Assembly (NCBI GenBank): GCA_951640165.1
Contig: OX621265.1
Span: forward strand, 19,047,001-19,111,000
Source of the DNA: Pseudoips prasinana
Lineage: Eukaryota > Arthropoda > Insecta > Lepidoptera > Nolidae
Reading direction: 5' to 3'
DNA: 64,000 bases
Below are positions 39,197 to 49,133 of this stretch, in pieces. The position numbers and the translations under genes are program-made. Under the pieces are notes generated by a model that saw only the letters and a list, made by a program, of their open reading frames with translations, searched no databases and had not been told where the DNA came from. Each line of letters opens with the position of its first letter. Position 1 is the stretch's first letter.

Positions 39197-39355
39197 GCTC
39201 TTCGTGGACAAGAATGTATTAAATAAATTGAATCCAAGAAGAGCACCTGCCAAAAATATTGATAGGTGCCTTTCGTGGACTAGGATAGGTGCCATTCGCG
39301 CAGGTGCCATTCAGGTGGGTGCCCTTGGTGCTTGGTGCCCTACCTTATAATTATT
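39197..39355. repeat. GGTGCC-rich minisatellite-like segment
   Basis: Four imperfect units of the kind AGGTGCCATTCG (39264-39345) follow an inverted repeat GTGCTCTTCGTGGAC...GAAGAGCAC (39196-39246). An open frame across it is fortuitous. Confidence 0.55.
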
Positions 39356-39524
39356 TCCATTGTAGAGAATCAGAAGCATTATACAGCAAATTACTTGGAG
39401 CCTTATGTATGCGCCCTAACACTTGGGATGGGTATCCATCAAGTGACGTGGCAGTATGACGTCACAATATAGCACCGTAATGAAAATATAATTACTTTTC
39501 ATCATAACAGCTTTAAGAAGGCCA

Positions 39525-39722
39525 ATGTACAAAAGCCTCCCCCAAGAATCATGTTGGGGGATATGCCATAATCGCCACGCTTGGCAGACGGGTTGGTGAT
39601 CGCAGTAAGATGGTCATAGTACTCAGAAAAACGCTGATGCCCGTTCTCTGGTATTCCCTCAGACGATTTCTACGCCCCCCACGGGATGAGATGGGCTGAT
39701 ATTCTATGCCGTCACCACATAG
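39525..39722 (-). mobile_element. mini-RTE copy
   Basis: Reverse orientation: AAAGCCTCCCCCAAGAATCATG (3' part), CATAATCGCCACGCTTGGCAG and CCCCCCACGGGATGAGATGGG (5' leader). The final ATC tail is shortened. Confidence 0.78.
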
Positions 39723-39734
39723 CAACGATGATGA

Positions 39735-40175
39735 CTTTGGGGTGTTTCTTTGAAACTGTCGGTCCTAAAAGTATCCATTTCTATCCTTTCTATTGTATTA
39801 GTCAAAGGTGAACAGTAATTTTGACGGTCACCGTAGCCTAGTTGGTAGTGCTTTTTAGTTGGTTCAAATCCCGGTAAGTGCAAATATTTGTGTGATGAGC
39901 ACGAATATTTGTTTCTGAGTCATGGATGTTTCCTATGTATATAAGTATTTATCTATCTATATAAGTATGTATATCGTCACCTGGTACCCATAGTACAAGC
40001 TTTGTTTAGTTTGGGGCTAGGATGGTAGTTATAATGTTACTATTAAATACCGTTAGGTTAGAGCCATTTACGATGTAAGAGTCGAAATTATATTGTTTTA
40101 CAATTGAATAACAGTATCTGGTCTGGTCTAAAAGGTGTCTTTTGTTCTATCACTAAATTTTACTGTTCGTAGAAG
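39735..40175 (-). repeat. interspersed repeat Y, split by a tSINE-1
   Basis: Parts at 39735-39827 and 40028-40175 are complementary to 46330-46600 and 50470-50740 (TTGGGGTGTTTCTTTGAAACTG, CATTTACGATGTAAGAGTC). The class is unknown. Confidence 0.65.
39828..40027 (+). mobile_element. tSINE-1 with head deletion, in repeat Y
   Basis: GACGGTCACCGTAGCCTAGTT head, then a deletion across the anticodon region (AGTGCTTTTTAGTTGGTTC) and a normal body. Confidence 0.8.
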
Positions 40176-40264
40176 CAGTTTAAAGAGAACTACGAAAAAA
40201 ATAAAACAATTTAATTGTTTTGTTTCGCCTTTTCGACAAGTATTGCGTTTTTCTGTGGTAAGTT

Positions 40265-40735
40265 ATTATATTCATGGAACCGATTTCCACCCAGCACCAA
40301 ATATTTGTGTGCATGAACATGTCTGTTTGCCCTGACTCTGGGTGTTATCTTATAAGTATGTATTTATATAAGAAAAGTAGTATTTGTAGTATATCAGTTA
40401 TCTGGTTTCCATAGTACAAGCTCTGCTTAGTTTGGGATCAGGGCCTCTACCAGCTAAGTCGCCGAACATCGATTTCTTAAATGGCGTTCAAATAAATAAA
40501 GGTTAAAAATGACTTAATCAATCATTAAATCGGCTTCCATGCGCATATGTGAATGGTCCGGAATCGATTGTCAACTTTGAAGCCGATTTAACGATTGATT
40601 AAGTCATTTTTAACCTTTATTTATTTGAACGCCATTTAAGAAATCGATGTTCGGTGACTTAGCCGGTAGAGGTCCAGATGGCCGTGTGTAAATAATGTCC
40701 CACGCTATTATTATTATTATTCAGTATTGAGTTTT
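40265..40735 (+). mobile_element. tSINE-2 split by a hairpin element
   Basis: Body at 40265-40441 (AAATATTTGTGTGCATGAAC, TAGTTTGGGATCAG) and end at 40675-40735 (CAGATGGCCGTGTGTAAATAAT, (ATT)n). The head is missing. Confidence 0.8.
40442..40674. repeat. 233-bp hairpin element inside a tSINE-2
   Basis: Arms of 96 bases (40442-40537, 40579-40674) are nearly perfect complements; ends GGCCTCTACCAGCTAAGTC and GACTTAGCCGGTAGAGGTC. CAG flanks both sides (40439-40441 and 40675-40677), a 3-bp target duplication. No coding potential. Confidence 0.87.
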
Positions 40736-40744
40736 CTGTGGCAA

Positions 40745-40905
40745 CTACCTCATCTCTGTAACTCCTTTCTTCTTTCACTACCTAGGTTGCCTGGAAGAGA
40801 TCACACCTTGTGATAAGGCCGCCATTTCTACTGTAATAATTTGTATTGTTTCTTGAGGTGTACAATTAAGAGTTTTATCTGTCTATCTATCTAAATTTTT
40901 GGATT
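40745..40905 (+). mobile_element. LT4 LINE 3' end
   Basis: GGTTGCCTGGAAGAGATCACA, GATAAGGCCGCCATTTCTACTG and (CTAT)n tail. Confidence 0.6.
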
Positions 40906-40909
40906 CGGT

Positions 40910-41110
40910 TCCCACCGAGGACAGATATTTGTGTGCATGAACATGTCTGTTTATCATGAGTCTGGGTTTAATTATCTATATAAGTATGTATTTTCAAAAG
41001 AAAAGTGGTATATGAAGTATATCAGTTATATGTTTTCCATACTACAAGCTCTGCTTAGTTTGGGATCAGATGACCGTGTGTGAATAATGTCGTACGATAT
41101 TATTATTATT
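40910..41110 (+). mobile_element. tSINE-2, partial head
   Basis: TTCGGTTCCCACCGAGGACAG, body, and TTTGGGATCAGATGACCGTG with (ATT)n at the end. Confidence 0.75.
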
Positions 41111-41218
41111 ATATATTGACAGACCGATTCGACCGACTCGAGATAAAGTAGTTAAACCCTATAACTGTAGAGTCGACGGCCTGGAGTTCAAACCCTTTTT
41201 GAGTTCATATACAAATTT

Positions 41219-41380
41219 GAAATGACTTATCTTTGCTTAAAACGATGGTTCATGACACCTCATAGTTGCTCACAGCCAGATGTTCCCACCGCTCCGTAAG
41301 TTATCGATGAGGTTAAGCTACTAGGCTCGCGGCCAGTCCATAGATGGGTGCCCAACAATGTGGTTATATTTTTGTGGTAT
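41219..41380 (+). mobile_element. 5S-SINE, 5' part with upstream leader
   Basis: Leader (CTTAAAACGATGGTTCATGAC) shared with 45850-45915, then 5S-like GATGAGGTTAAGCTACTAGGC and CCATAGATGGGTGCCC. The body is missing after GTGGTTATAT. Confidence 0.7.
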
Positions 41381-41387
41381 GTTTTTG

Positions 41388-41597
41388 ACTGCACGTGTGG
41401 CGCAGCGGCTAAGACAGTCGCCTCGCCACTTCGTATAGGGGTGGGTGTGGGATCAAGTCCCGCGCCGGACAACTATTTGTGTGACCCATAAATTGTTGTT
41501 CTGAGTCTGGATCTAATTTGTGACCGTCTATTATATGTTTGTTAAGTTCGCGACACAGGGATTAGATTCTCTAATGCGGGCGTTGTTTTTTTAAAAA
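41388..41597 (+). mobile_element. tSINE-4, full length
   Basis: CACGTGTGGCGCAGCGGCTAAG head, ACCCATAAATTGTTGTTCTGAG, AATGCGGGCGTTGTTTTTTT and an A run. B-box region GGATCAAGTCCCGC is mutated. Confidence 0.82.
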
Positions 41598-42054
41598 AAG
41601 ACGTGTGGCACTCGGAGACTGCCGCGGTAAAGCTATTGCATAGCATTTTATCAACTTATGCATATAGAGCACTAACTCATTTTCTTTCACTATTTTTTCG
41701 TGACTTTCTTCACTAATAAATGCACTTTTTTATTCATATTTAAAACACTTTATACACAAATTATACGAGTACAGATATTCACTGTTGTACGTAGATGATA
41801 AATACCTATACACCTTATATACTTTCTCACAAACAGCTGATTACGGTAGTTTTCCAAAAATGCCAATTCCATAAAGGCGAGTTGCTGAACTAAAGAGACA
41901 AGCGTGATATTTCAAAAAGTCATTAAAAGTTCTGGTATTTATCGATAGTTGGCGGTTGGAGGGGGGGGTGTTAGGTTTTTTTCGTTACGGAATTTCTGGA
42001 TTCGATCCCCTCGCTCAAGGCCCGCGATAGAAGCTATGCAATAGTTTAAAAATA
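41598..42054. other. no recognised feature
   Basis: No gene or shared repeat seen; a G run (GGAGGGGGGGG) lies near 41957. Confidence 0.45.
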
Positions 42055-42147
42055 TCAGAGCTTCTCCGAGGGTCGTAGGGCAGGTTAAGCTGTCGGTACC
42101 GGTTGTAATCATTAGGTAACAGTCGTTAAGCCATGACTGCTGCCCGT
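42055..42147 (+). mobile_element. 5S-SINE body fragment
   Basis: TCTCCGAGGGTCGTAGGGCAG, GTTAAGCTGTCGGTACCGGTTG and CAGTCGTTAAGCCATGACTG. Confidence 0.6.
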
Positions 42148-42205
42148 CCTCTGGTAGTTTTTTTCGGGTTGTCTTCTGCGCCCCCCACAGGAGGAGATGG
42201 GGAGA
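42148..42205 (-). mobile_element. RTE 5' leader fragment
   Basis: CCCGTCCTCTGGTAG and CTTCTGCGCCCCCCACAGGAG match the RTE or mini-RTE leader in reverse. Confidence 0.5.
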
Positions 42206-42350
42206 TGATGAGGATTCTATAACAAACTTCCCAATGATATTAGCCAATTGTCTACGAATAAGTTTAAAAGAATTATTAAAGCCAAATTGTGTAGCAGGGC
42301 ATATTACAAAATTTCTGATTATTTAAGTGATAAAAGTGCTTGGAATTGAG
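42206..42350 (+). pseudogene. LT2 LINE ORF2 C-terminal fragment
   Basis: Encodes RFYNKLPNDISQLSTNKFKR, IIKAKLCSRAYYKISDYLSD and KSAWN before a stop at about 42348, nearly the same as 10939-11076. Only the C-terminal tail of ORF2 is present and no catalytic domain. The insertion is 5' truncated at nearly the same point as the copy at 10939, which suggests shared ancestry or a preferred truncation site. Confidence 0.75.
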
Positions 42351-42545
42351 TTGTTCTGAGTCAACACACATGATTGTAATTAATCTTAAGTATATTTTAT
42401 TTAAAAAAAGGATTCCTACTGAGTTTTCTGGCAGTGTTTCTCAGTAGCTGCCACGTCATGCACTGCACGGTAGGTTAAAAAAATATGACGATTCCCCATA
42501 AATTTAATTTTTTTACGGAATAAAGAATTTTTGATTTTGACATTC
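42351..42545 (+). mobile_element. LT2 LINE 3' UTR
   Basis: TTGTTCTGAGTCAACACACATG to TTTTACGGAATAAAGAATTTTTG with AATAAA upstream of a TTTTGA-type tail. Confidence 0.7.
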
Positions 42546-42597
42546 GCCGCCGTTACCATACAGCATAATATTTCATTTACAGTTATTTATATATTTT

Positions 42598-43295
42598 ATT
42601 AGCTATGCCCCGCGGTTTCACCCGCGTTAAAGTGTCGTAAAAGAGTAACAAACATACATCCGTATACATTTATACTCACAAACTTTCGCATTTATAATAT
42701 TAGTAGGATGTGTACCTCTAGCAGTTTTGGCAGTGCACGCCGGAATAGCTCGCAGATGGTAGATATTTTCCTACTTACTTGACACTTATCGTCATATTTT
42801 GGACAATTCACACAATCTATACATATGATAAAATCGTAGGAAAGTCAAAACTGTACATTGAATATTTTTTAAAAAGAATACTTGGGGTGTGATCTACTAT
42901 CGATATCGAAGCTAAAAATATAGTTTTCAGAATTTTTGTCTGTGTGTTTGTTTGTCTGTATGTATGTCCGGGCTAAACTCAAAAAGTACTGCATGGATTT
43001 ACTTCAGATTTTGCATGAATATTACTAAGAGGTCGGGTCAACGTATAGGCTACATATTACTACGCTATCACCTACGCCTGCCCTGTATAATGCTATGATA
43101 GTTTATAACATTTAACGCGGGTAAAACCGCGGGGCACGGCTAGTATCTTTATAAATTGTAGCCTATGTGTTATTCTGATGTATAAGCTATATAATTGTAA
43201 AGCTTCATTAAAATCCATTCAGTAGTTTTCACGTGAAAGAGTAACAAACATCCATCCATACTTACAAACTTTCGCGTTTATAATATTAGTAGGAT
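42598..43295 (-). mobile_element. composite Hel-A pair with inserted Hel-B
   Basis: In reverse: an inner Hel-A (42598-42705), the roughly 105-base module (42706-42816) and the outer Hel-A (43144-43295), the same order as 596-956. A Hel-B at 42817-43143 splits it; without that insert the two copies are colinear. Confidence 0.75.
42817..43143 (+). mobile_element. Hel-B Helitron, full length
   Basis: TCTATACATATGATAAAATCG start, hairpin CGCGGGTAAAACCGCG and CTAG at 43140-43143; A and T flank it. Confidence 0.87.
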
Positions 43296-43332
43296 TAGGA
43301 TTTCCAACGAAGATTACATTATTACACTATAT

Positions 43333-43695
43333 ATAATGTCCTCCTAGCCGAGTTCCGGCCACGGCGGCCAGTCTCAATAGAGATTAGCCATCTGCGCGGG
43401 ACATATTATAGTGCTCAAGTGTGTGCGCAAACACAGGAGCACTTTCTATTCCATCACTCTCCGATGGGTCGCCTAGCGACACGACCGTAAAGAGGTCAGG
43501 TACAAGACCGACGGCTTTACGTGCTCTCCGAAGCACGGGGGTATAATACCACCAACTCCCAGACTTCGGGCTAATGGTGAGAATTTTTTCTTTTTACAGC
43601 AAACCCCCAAAATCACTTTCGGCCGGACCCGGGATTTGAACCCAGGACCTCGATTTCTGCGGGTGAACACGCTACCGCTAGACCAACGATGCAGT
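43333..43695 (-). mobile_element. tSINE-3, full length
   Basis: Complete on the minus strand from CCTCCTAGCCGAGTTCCGGCC to the head GCTACCGCTAGACCAACGA; B box GGGATTTGAACCC intact in reverse. Confidence 0.87.
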
Positions 43696-43734
43696 CACTA
43701 TATACATATTAACGAGCCCTCCAAATCAAGCGGC

Positions 43735-43785
43735 ACTTTGGGTGTCACCCATCTATAAACTGACCGCGGCCTTTGAGGCTTCAGG
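43735..43785 (-). mobile_element. 5S-SINE head fragment
   Basis: GGTGTCACCCATCTATAAACTG and ACCGCGGCC in reverse. Confidence 0.5.
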
Positions 43786-44176
43786 ATAAAATAAAAGAAT
43801 ATACACCAAAAACTTTCTGGCTCTATCGGGTAAATAGTAACATTTTGTCGAACACGAGAATCAAACCTTCAGTAGCCAACAAAAACGCCCACAACAAAAC
43901 ACAGGTGGTCCTCAACCCCTACGTAACCTAACTTCAAAACTCCCATCAAAATTGATTTAGCATTTCCCAGCGGTACACCAAGACATAGATAACATACACA
44001 AAAATTCTTTAAAAACATAGTTTTTTTACGATCAGATCGAGATAAAGGAAGGAGTTTTTAGGGTTGCGTAGTCAAAAGAAGCGAACAGAGCGCCGACGGA
44101 CGGACACACGGTCCCATTGTCGCGATCACCCTCCACGAGTACTTATTAGTTTGCGTTGGAATCGATTAAAACAGTC
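43786..44176. other. no recognised feature
   Basis: Contains GCGCCGACGGACGGACACACGG, possibly a worn GGGTTCCGTA-type repeat. Not assigned. Confidence 0.35.
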
Positions 44177-44420
44177 CAGTTGGCGTGGTTGGTAAATTCT
44201 TGCCTCGTTAGCCGCAGGTCGTGGGTTCGATTCCCACCCAGGACAGATATTTGTATGCATGAACATGTCTGTTTGTCCTGAGTCTGGGTGTAATTATCTA
44301 TGTAAGGATGTATTTACAAAAGAATAGTAGTATATGTAAATATATCAGTTATTTGGTTTCCATAGTACAAGCACTGCTTAGTTTGGAGATGGCCGTGTGT
44401 AAATAATGTCCCAGAATATT
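44177..44420 (+). mobile_element. tSINE-2, full length
   Basis: Best tSINE-2 copy: A-box side GCGTGGTTGGTAAATTC, B box GGGTTCGATTCCCACC, body, GCTTAGTTTGGAGATGGCCG and ATAATGTCCCAGAATATT end. Confidence 0.87.
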
Positions 44421-44819
44421 TATACATCCACACTCATAAACTTTCGCATTGCTTATATAAGTAAGATATGTATGTATATATAAAAATAAATATGAACATT
44501 CGATGTTTATTACACGACCTTAACACTGTGTAAAATTTTGTACGATGCCACGGAACCGTTGTGTGCGTGTCCAACTCGCACTTGGCGACTTTTTTGTAAA
44601 TGAATAATGATCCCTTTTTAAAATGAAACATCGTAAAGGAATGTTCAGAGGACAAAATAGTCATAAGCTTTGGACGGAGGTAACTTTTTTATTTGGAAAT
44701 ATTTAAAATATGTTTTTGGTCATGACGCGAACTAATTTGGGTTGTGAGAGATAACACAACAAGGTCAACAGCTGTTTTAAAGCGCCCTAAAGCTGTTATA
44801 GAGTAAATTAAACTAATCT
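44421..44819. other. no recognised feature
   Basis: A trace of Hel-A (CACTCATAAACTTTCGCATT) at 44431-44450; otherwise unassigned. Confidence 0.4.
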
Positions 44820-45015
44820 TCTATACAAATAAATAAAATTGAAGTGTCTGTTTGTAATATTGAAATAACCGATTTTTACTACATGTATATGATTATATAT
44901 ACGGCACATACAACTTAGGCGACTTTTATTTTTGAACAGTCTTTTATTTTTGAAAAAACATAAATAAAACAAAATAAACTAATTAACACGCGGACGAAGT
45001 CGCGGGCACAGCTAG
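44820..45015 (+). mobile_element. Hel-C Helitron, internally deleted
   Basis: TCTATACAAATAAATAAAATTG start and ACGCGGACGAAGTCGCGG...CTAG end; 196 bp against 313. The (GTCT)n and central block are missing. Confidence 0.85.
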
Positions 45016-45023
45016 TAATAAAT

Positions 45024-45598
45024 AATGTCCTACGGCGGCCAGTCTCAATGGCGTCTAGCCAGCCGCGAGACATAGGTGACCCTGTGTTGCGTACACACTT
45101 GTGCACTATAACACAGGGGCATTTTCTATTCAACGAGCGACACGACCGGAAAGAGGTCGGGTATAGGACCGAAGACTTTACGTGTCTCCGATACACGGGG
45201 GTATAATAAATAACATATGCACGTGTGGCGTAGCGGTTAAGATGGTCGCCTCGTCGCTTCGTGTCCCGGGTTCGAATCCCGTAATGTCATTACTGTACTT
45301 AGTGTCCGTCAATTATATGTTTGTAGAGTACCCCGGGACACAGGGATGAAATTCCTTAGTGCGGGCGTTGTCTTCTTTAAAGAAAAAAAAAATATCGGCA
45401 ACTCCCAGATTTCGGGCTGTTACTAGGAGATATCCTAGTAACAGCCTATATTTTAGATTTTTCTTAGATTTTTCTGTATAAAGATATTTCTTTCTACAGA
45501 AAAATCACAATATCGCTTTTTTGCCCGACCCGGGATTTGAACCCAGGACCTCATTATCTGCGGTTGAACACGCTACCGCTAGATCAACGAGGCATCAA
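45024..45598 (-). mobile_element. tSINE-3 split by a tSINE-4
   Basis: 3' part at 45024-45214 and 5' part with head at 45396-45598 (ACCCGGGATTTGAACCC, GCTACCGCTAGATCAACGAGG). The 5' part carries a 32-base palindrome at 45415-45446. Confidence 0.8.
45215..45395 (+). mobile_element. tSINE-4 inside a tSINE-3
   Basis: CACGTGTGGCGTAGCGGTTAAG head, B box GGGTTCGAATCCCG, GTGCGGGCGTTGTCTTC and a poly(A) end. Confidence 0.83.
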
Positions 45599-45624
45599 GA
45601 GAAAATAAAACCTAATTAATTACT

Positions 45625-45915
45625 TACTTACTTATCGTATGGGCAGTGTCAGAGTTGTTCAAGTCGCCCAGTAGGTCTCTGACATGGCTTAGCATCAGAT
45701 ACCTAATGGCTACAAACGGTGCCGAGGGCTTAACGTGCTCTCCTAAGCACGGAGATGCTCAGAAATTTAACCACACCAGTGGTCACCCATCTATGGACTG
45801 ACCGAAAGCCCAGTTGCTTAACCTCATCGATAACTTACGAAGCGGTGAGAGCATCTGGCTGTGAGCAACTATCATATGTCATGAACCACCGCTTTAAGTA
45901 AAGATAAAAAAAAAA
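45625..45915 (-). mobile_element. 5S-SINE, longest copy
   Basis: Minus strand: (AAGT)n tail at 45625-45640, full body, 5S-like GATGAGGTTAAGCAACTGGGC and CCATAGATGGGTGACCACTGG, and an upstream leader (GGTGGTTCATGACATATGATAG) also found at 41219. About 290 bp. Confidence 0.8.
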
Positions 45916-45921
45916 TCATAA

Positions 45922-46020
45922 TGACGATCACCGTAGCCTAGTTGGTAGTGCTCCTGCCTACGAAGCTGGTGGTCCTGGGTTCGAATCCTGGTAAGTGCAA
46001 ATATTTGTGTGATGAGCACA
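45922..46020 (+). mobile_element. tSINE-1 5' part
   Basis: GACGATCACCGTAGCCTAGTT head and B box GGGTTCGAATCCTGG; stops at GTGATGAGCACA where a Helitron 5' end begins. Confidence 0.8.
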
Positions 46021-46052
46021 AACAGACAGACAGAGTTACTTTCGCATTTATA

Positions 46053-46615
46053 ATATTAGTTAGGATAGGGAAACAAAACTACGATTATGTACCCACTAAC
46101 ATATCAAGAGTAAGTCCTAATTCACTAATTAAGAGACCTGCGGTGTGAAAGGCAAATATTTACCAATCACATCAACCGTGAAGTACAGACGCCAGCACAT
46201 CAAGCTACCCCAATCTGTCAAAATCCTCGAATTGAGAGTGAACCTTATGCTTTTATGATAAAGTTTAAAATCTATAAAACAAATTTGACATATTGAGGTA
46301 GCTGGATGTGCTGGCGTCTGTACATAGTCCAATTTAACTGCTTCTACGAACAGTAAAATTTATTGGTAAAACAAAAGACACCTTTTCGACCAGACTATAT
46401 ACTGTTATTCACTTCTAAAACAATATAATTTGGACTCTTACATCGTAAATGACTGTTACAACGGTATTTAACAGTAATTTTATAATACATAATTAAAATT
46501 ACTGTTCATCTTTAACTAATACAATAGGAAGGAGAGTATGGATACTTTTAGGACCCACAGTTTCAAAGAAACACCCCAAAGGCCATTATTAATATTAAAC
46601 CAACACATGATCCTG
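46053..46615 (+). repeat. 560-base repeat unit, copy 1 (MITE plus repeat Y)
   Basis: From TAGGGAAACAAAAC through GTCCTAATTCACTAATTAAG, a MITE and repeat Y to GAAACACCCCAAAGGCC. Colinear with 50199-50760 including the MITE at the same place. Confidence 0.8.
46186..46320. mobile_element. MITE with CAGACGCCAGCA termini, copy 3
   Basis: 135 bp with TA flanks; shared position with copy 4 in the duplicated unit. Confidence 0.88.
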
Positions 46616-46825
46616 GACAATAACTTAATTTAAGTTAGTTAAATATTGTTACCGTTATAAAATCAATCTTATTGTAAATTATTTCCTACAATCCGTGTAC
46701 CTAAATATCTATATGTACCTAAAAATAATTATAAATTAATTATATATTAATACGAACATGTTCTGATTATTTACAAGCACTTTTTTAAAGTCTACGTGAA
46801 TAAAAACCTTTTTTATTTATTATTT
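46616..46825 (+). mobile_element. LT1 LINE 3' end
   Basis: GGACAATAACTTAATTTAAG, CAATCCGTGTACCTAAATATC and GTCTACGTGAATAAAAACC, then (TTTA)n. Confidence 0.65.
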
Positions 46826-46849
46826 TATTTATTTATTTAATATCTTTAT

Positions 46850-46987
46850 AAATTGTAGCCTATGTGTTATTCTGATATATAAGCTGTATTATTGTAAAGT
46901 TTCATTAATATCCATTCAGTAGTTTTCACGTGAAAGAGTAACAAACACCAATCCATACTTACAAACTTTCATATTTATAAAATTAGT
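46850..46987 (-). mobile_element. Hel-A-type fragment holding the RTE insertion
   Basis: ATCTTTATAAATTGTAGCCTA to ACTTTCATATTTATAAAATTAGT. Its 5' terminal bases (AGGATTA) continue after the RTE at 50199. Confidence 0.7.
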
Positions 46988-47006
46988 CATCATCATCATC
47001 ATCATA

Positions 47007-47852
47007 TCAGCCGAAAGACGTGCACTGCTGGACAAAGGCCTCCCTCAAAGATCTCCACAATTGCCGGTCTTGCGCTATCCGCATCCAGCGTTTTCCAGCG
47101 ACCCGCACAAGATCATCGGTCCATCTTGTAGGGGGCCTGCCCACGCTGCGTCTTCCGGTTCGTGGTCGCCACTCGAGAACCTTTCTACCCCAGCGGCCGT
47201 CGGCTCTACGAGCTATGTGGCCTGCCCACTGCCACTTCAGCTTGGCAATTCTTAGGGCTATGTCGGTGACTTTGGTTCGCCTGCGGATCTCATCATTTCT
47301 GATTCGATCTTGCAGGGAAACTCCAAGCATAGCCCTTTCCATTGCTCTTTGGGTGACCTTGAGCCGCCTGATAAGGCCCATAGTTAGCGACCACGTCTCT
47401 GTTCCGTAAGTCATCACTGGCAACACACACTGGTCGAAGACTTTCGACTTGAGACACTGCGGTATTTGGGACGAGAAGATATTACGTAGCTTCCCGAACG
47501 CTGCCCAGCCGAGTTGGATTCTACGATTGACCTCCTTCTCGAAGTTGGACCTACCTAGTTGGATGGTCTGTCCTAGGTAAATATAGTTCTCTACAACTTC
47601 GAGTGCAGAGTCTCCAACCTTAACTAGAGTGGGTGCAACATGGATGTTTGACATAATTTTCGTCTTATCCATGTTCATTTTCAGACCCACTTGTTGAGAG
47701 ACTCTGCTGAGGCCATCGAGCATTGTACCGAGGTCGTCAAGGGTCTCAGCCATGACTACTATATCGTCGGCAAATCGAAGGTGGGTGATGTACTCGCCAT
47801 TGACATTGATGCCAAAGCCTTTCCAGTCCAGAAGCTTGAAGACATCTTCCAA
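47007..47852 (-). pseudogene. RTE reverse transcriptase, C-terminal part
   Basis: Same frame as the preceding part after the TAG. It holds the catalytic FADD box (LRFADDIVVMAE), motifs D and E, the thumb, and the RTE-typical end GHIARRADGRWGRKVLEWRP, GRPPTRWTDDLVRVAGKRWM and RIAQDRQLWRSLREAF. The stop at 47007 is followed by only about 20 bases of 3' end with (ATG)n. Catalytic residues are intact. The ending identifies the RTE clade. This part alone could not be translated without reading through the stop. Confidence 0.9.
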
Positions 47853-47888
47853 TGCAGCGCTGAACAGTTTCGGAGATATAACATCTCC

Positions 47889-49133
47889 CTATCTCACACC
47901 TCGCTGCAAGTGGATAGGTTTCGAGTTCTGGTCCTGGAGTCGCACTGACATAGTGGCGTTTTCGTACAAACACTTTAACACCTCGATATACCGGTAGTCG
48001 ATTTGGCACCTTTGGAGAGACCTCAGTACGGCCCAAGTTTCGATCGAATCGAAGGCTTTCTCATAGTCCACAAACGCTAAGCATAATGGCTGGTTATACT
48101 CTTCGGTCTTCTGTATAACCTGCCGCAGCGTATGTATGTGGTCTATGGTACTAAAGCCTTTACGGAAACCGGCTTGTTCGGGAGGCTGGAAGTCGTCAAA
48201 CCTGCGTGCGAGACGATTCGTAATGACCCTCGAAAACAACTTGTAAACATGGCTCAGCAGTGTGATGGGTCTGTAATTCTTCAAGAGGGTTTTATCGCCC
48301 TTTTTGAAGAAGAGCACCACCACACCCCTGTGCCATGCTTTTGGCGTTTGACCTTCTAGTATGACGGAGTTAAATAACTTCTGAAGGGCCCGTAGGATTG
48401 GTGTACCACCCGCCTTCAGAAGCTCTGCCGTAATTCCATCATCACCAGGCGCCTTGTTGTTCTTAAGCTGTTCGAGAGCCATTCTAATCTCGCACAGGCT
48501 GACGTCCGGGATGTCGTCGGTGAAGTGTTGGGTTAGTCGTGCTCTGGGATCTGAGGCACAACTATCGACAGGTGACTGGGTTTTCGCATACAGCTGTCCA
48601 TAGAACCTCTCGATCTCTCCCAGCAACTCAGGTTTAGACGTGACGATTCTGCCATCCTCAGTCTTCAGCTTCGTCAGTTGGCTCTGTCCAACAGACAGTT
48701 CTCTTGCAAACACTTTAGAGCCTTTGTTCCGCTCAATGGCTTCTTTAATACAATTTGTATTAAATTGGCGCGTGTCGCGTGTCAAAGACTTTGAGATCTG
48801 TCTGTTGAGCTGCCGGTATCTGGTAGCATCATCAGAGGATGTCAGAACCATTTTCCGTCTTTCGTCCATAAGCTGCAGGGTATAGTCAGAGATCTTTTTG
48901 GTTCTGTTTGTACGGTGGGCCTTGAAGACCTTAGACCCAGCCGTACGGACAGCTTCTACGAGCCTGTCATAGTATGAGTCCACTTCCTCGCAATCTGCTA
49001 GGCATTCGAAACGGTTTTGCAGTTCGAGCTGAAAGGGTTCAGGGTTTTGGATGTGGATGGGTAAAGGTCGGAGCGTAGACTTTATTAGTCGGGACCTCTG
49101 GAGCTTGACATTTAGGTTCAATGAGCCTCTCAC
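47889..49133 (-). pseudogene. RTE reverse transcriptase, N-terminal part
   Basis: Continues the polyprotein in the next frame from the SDH motif. About 414 codons cover the linker and the first half of the reverse transcriptase: KAPGDDGI at 227-234, NYRPITLL at 286-293, QAGFRKGFSTIDHI at 320-333 and motif A FVDYEKAFDSI at 354-364. It ends at a TAG (47889-47891) in the motif that normally reads RGVRQGDxxSP, where a glutamine codon CAG would sit; a single C-to-T change would explain it. The frame reopens in register right after the stop. Confidence 0.9.

Noticed and set aside
39132..39350. Open frame across the GGTGCC repeat, resembling a short-repeat protein
   Set aside because: It starts in a Helitron and continues into a degenerate minisatellite; the regularity comes from the DNA repeat.
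46129..46332. Conserved open frame repeated at 50268 and 52245
   Set aside because: It lies on the palindromic 135-bp MITE, whose TIRs read similarly on both strands; no protein motif and no selection evident.
47020..47409. Long plus-strand frames within the RTE (also 49121-49743)
   Set aside because: They are antisense shadows of the reverse transcriptase and endonuclease.
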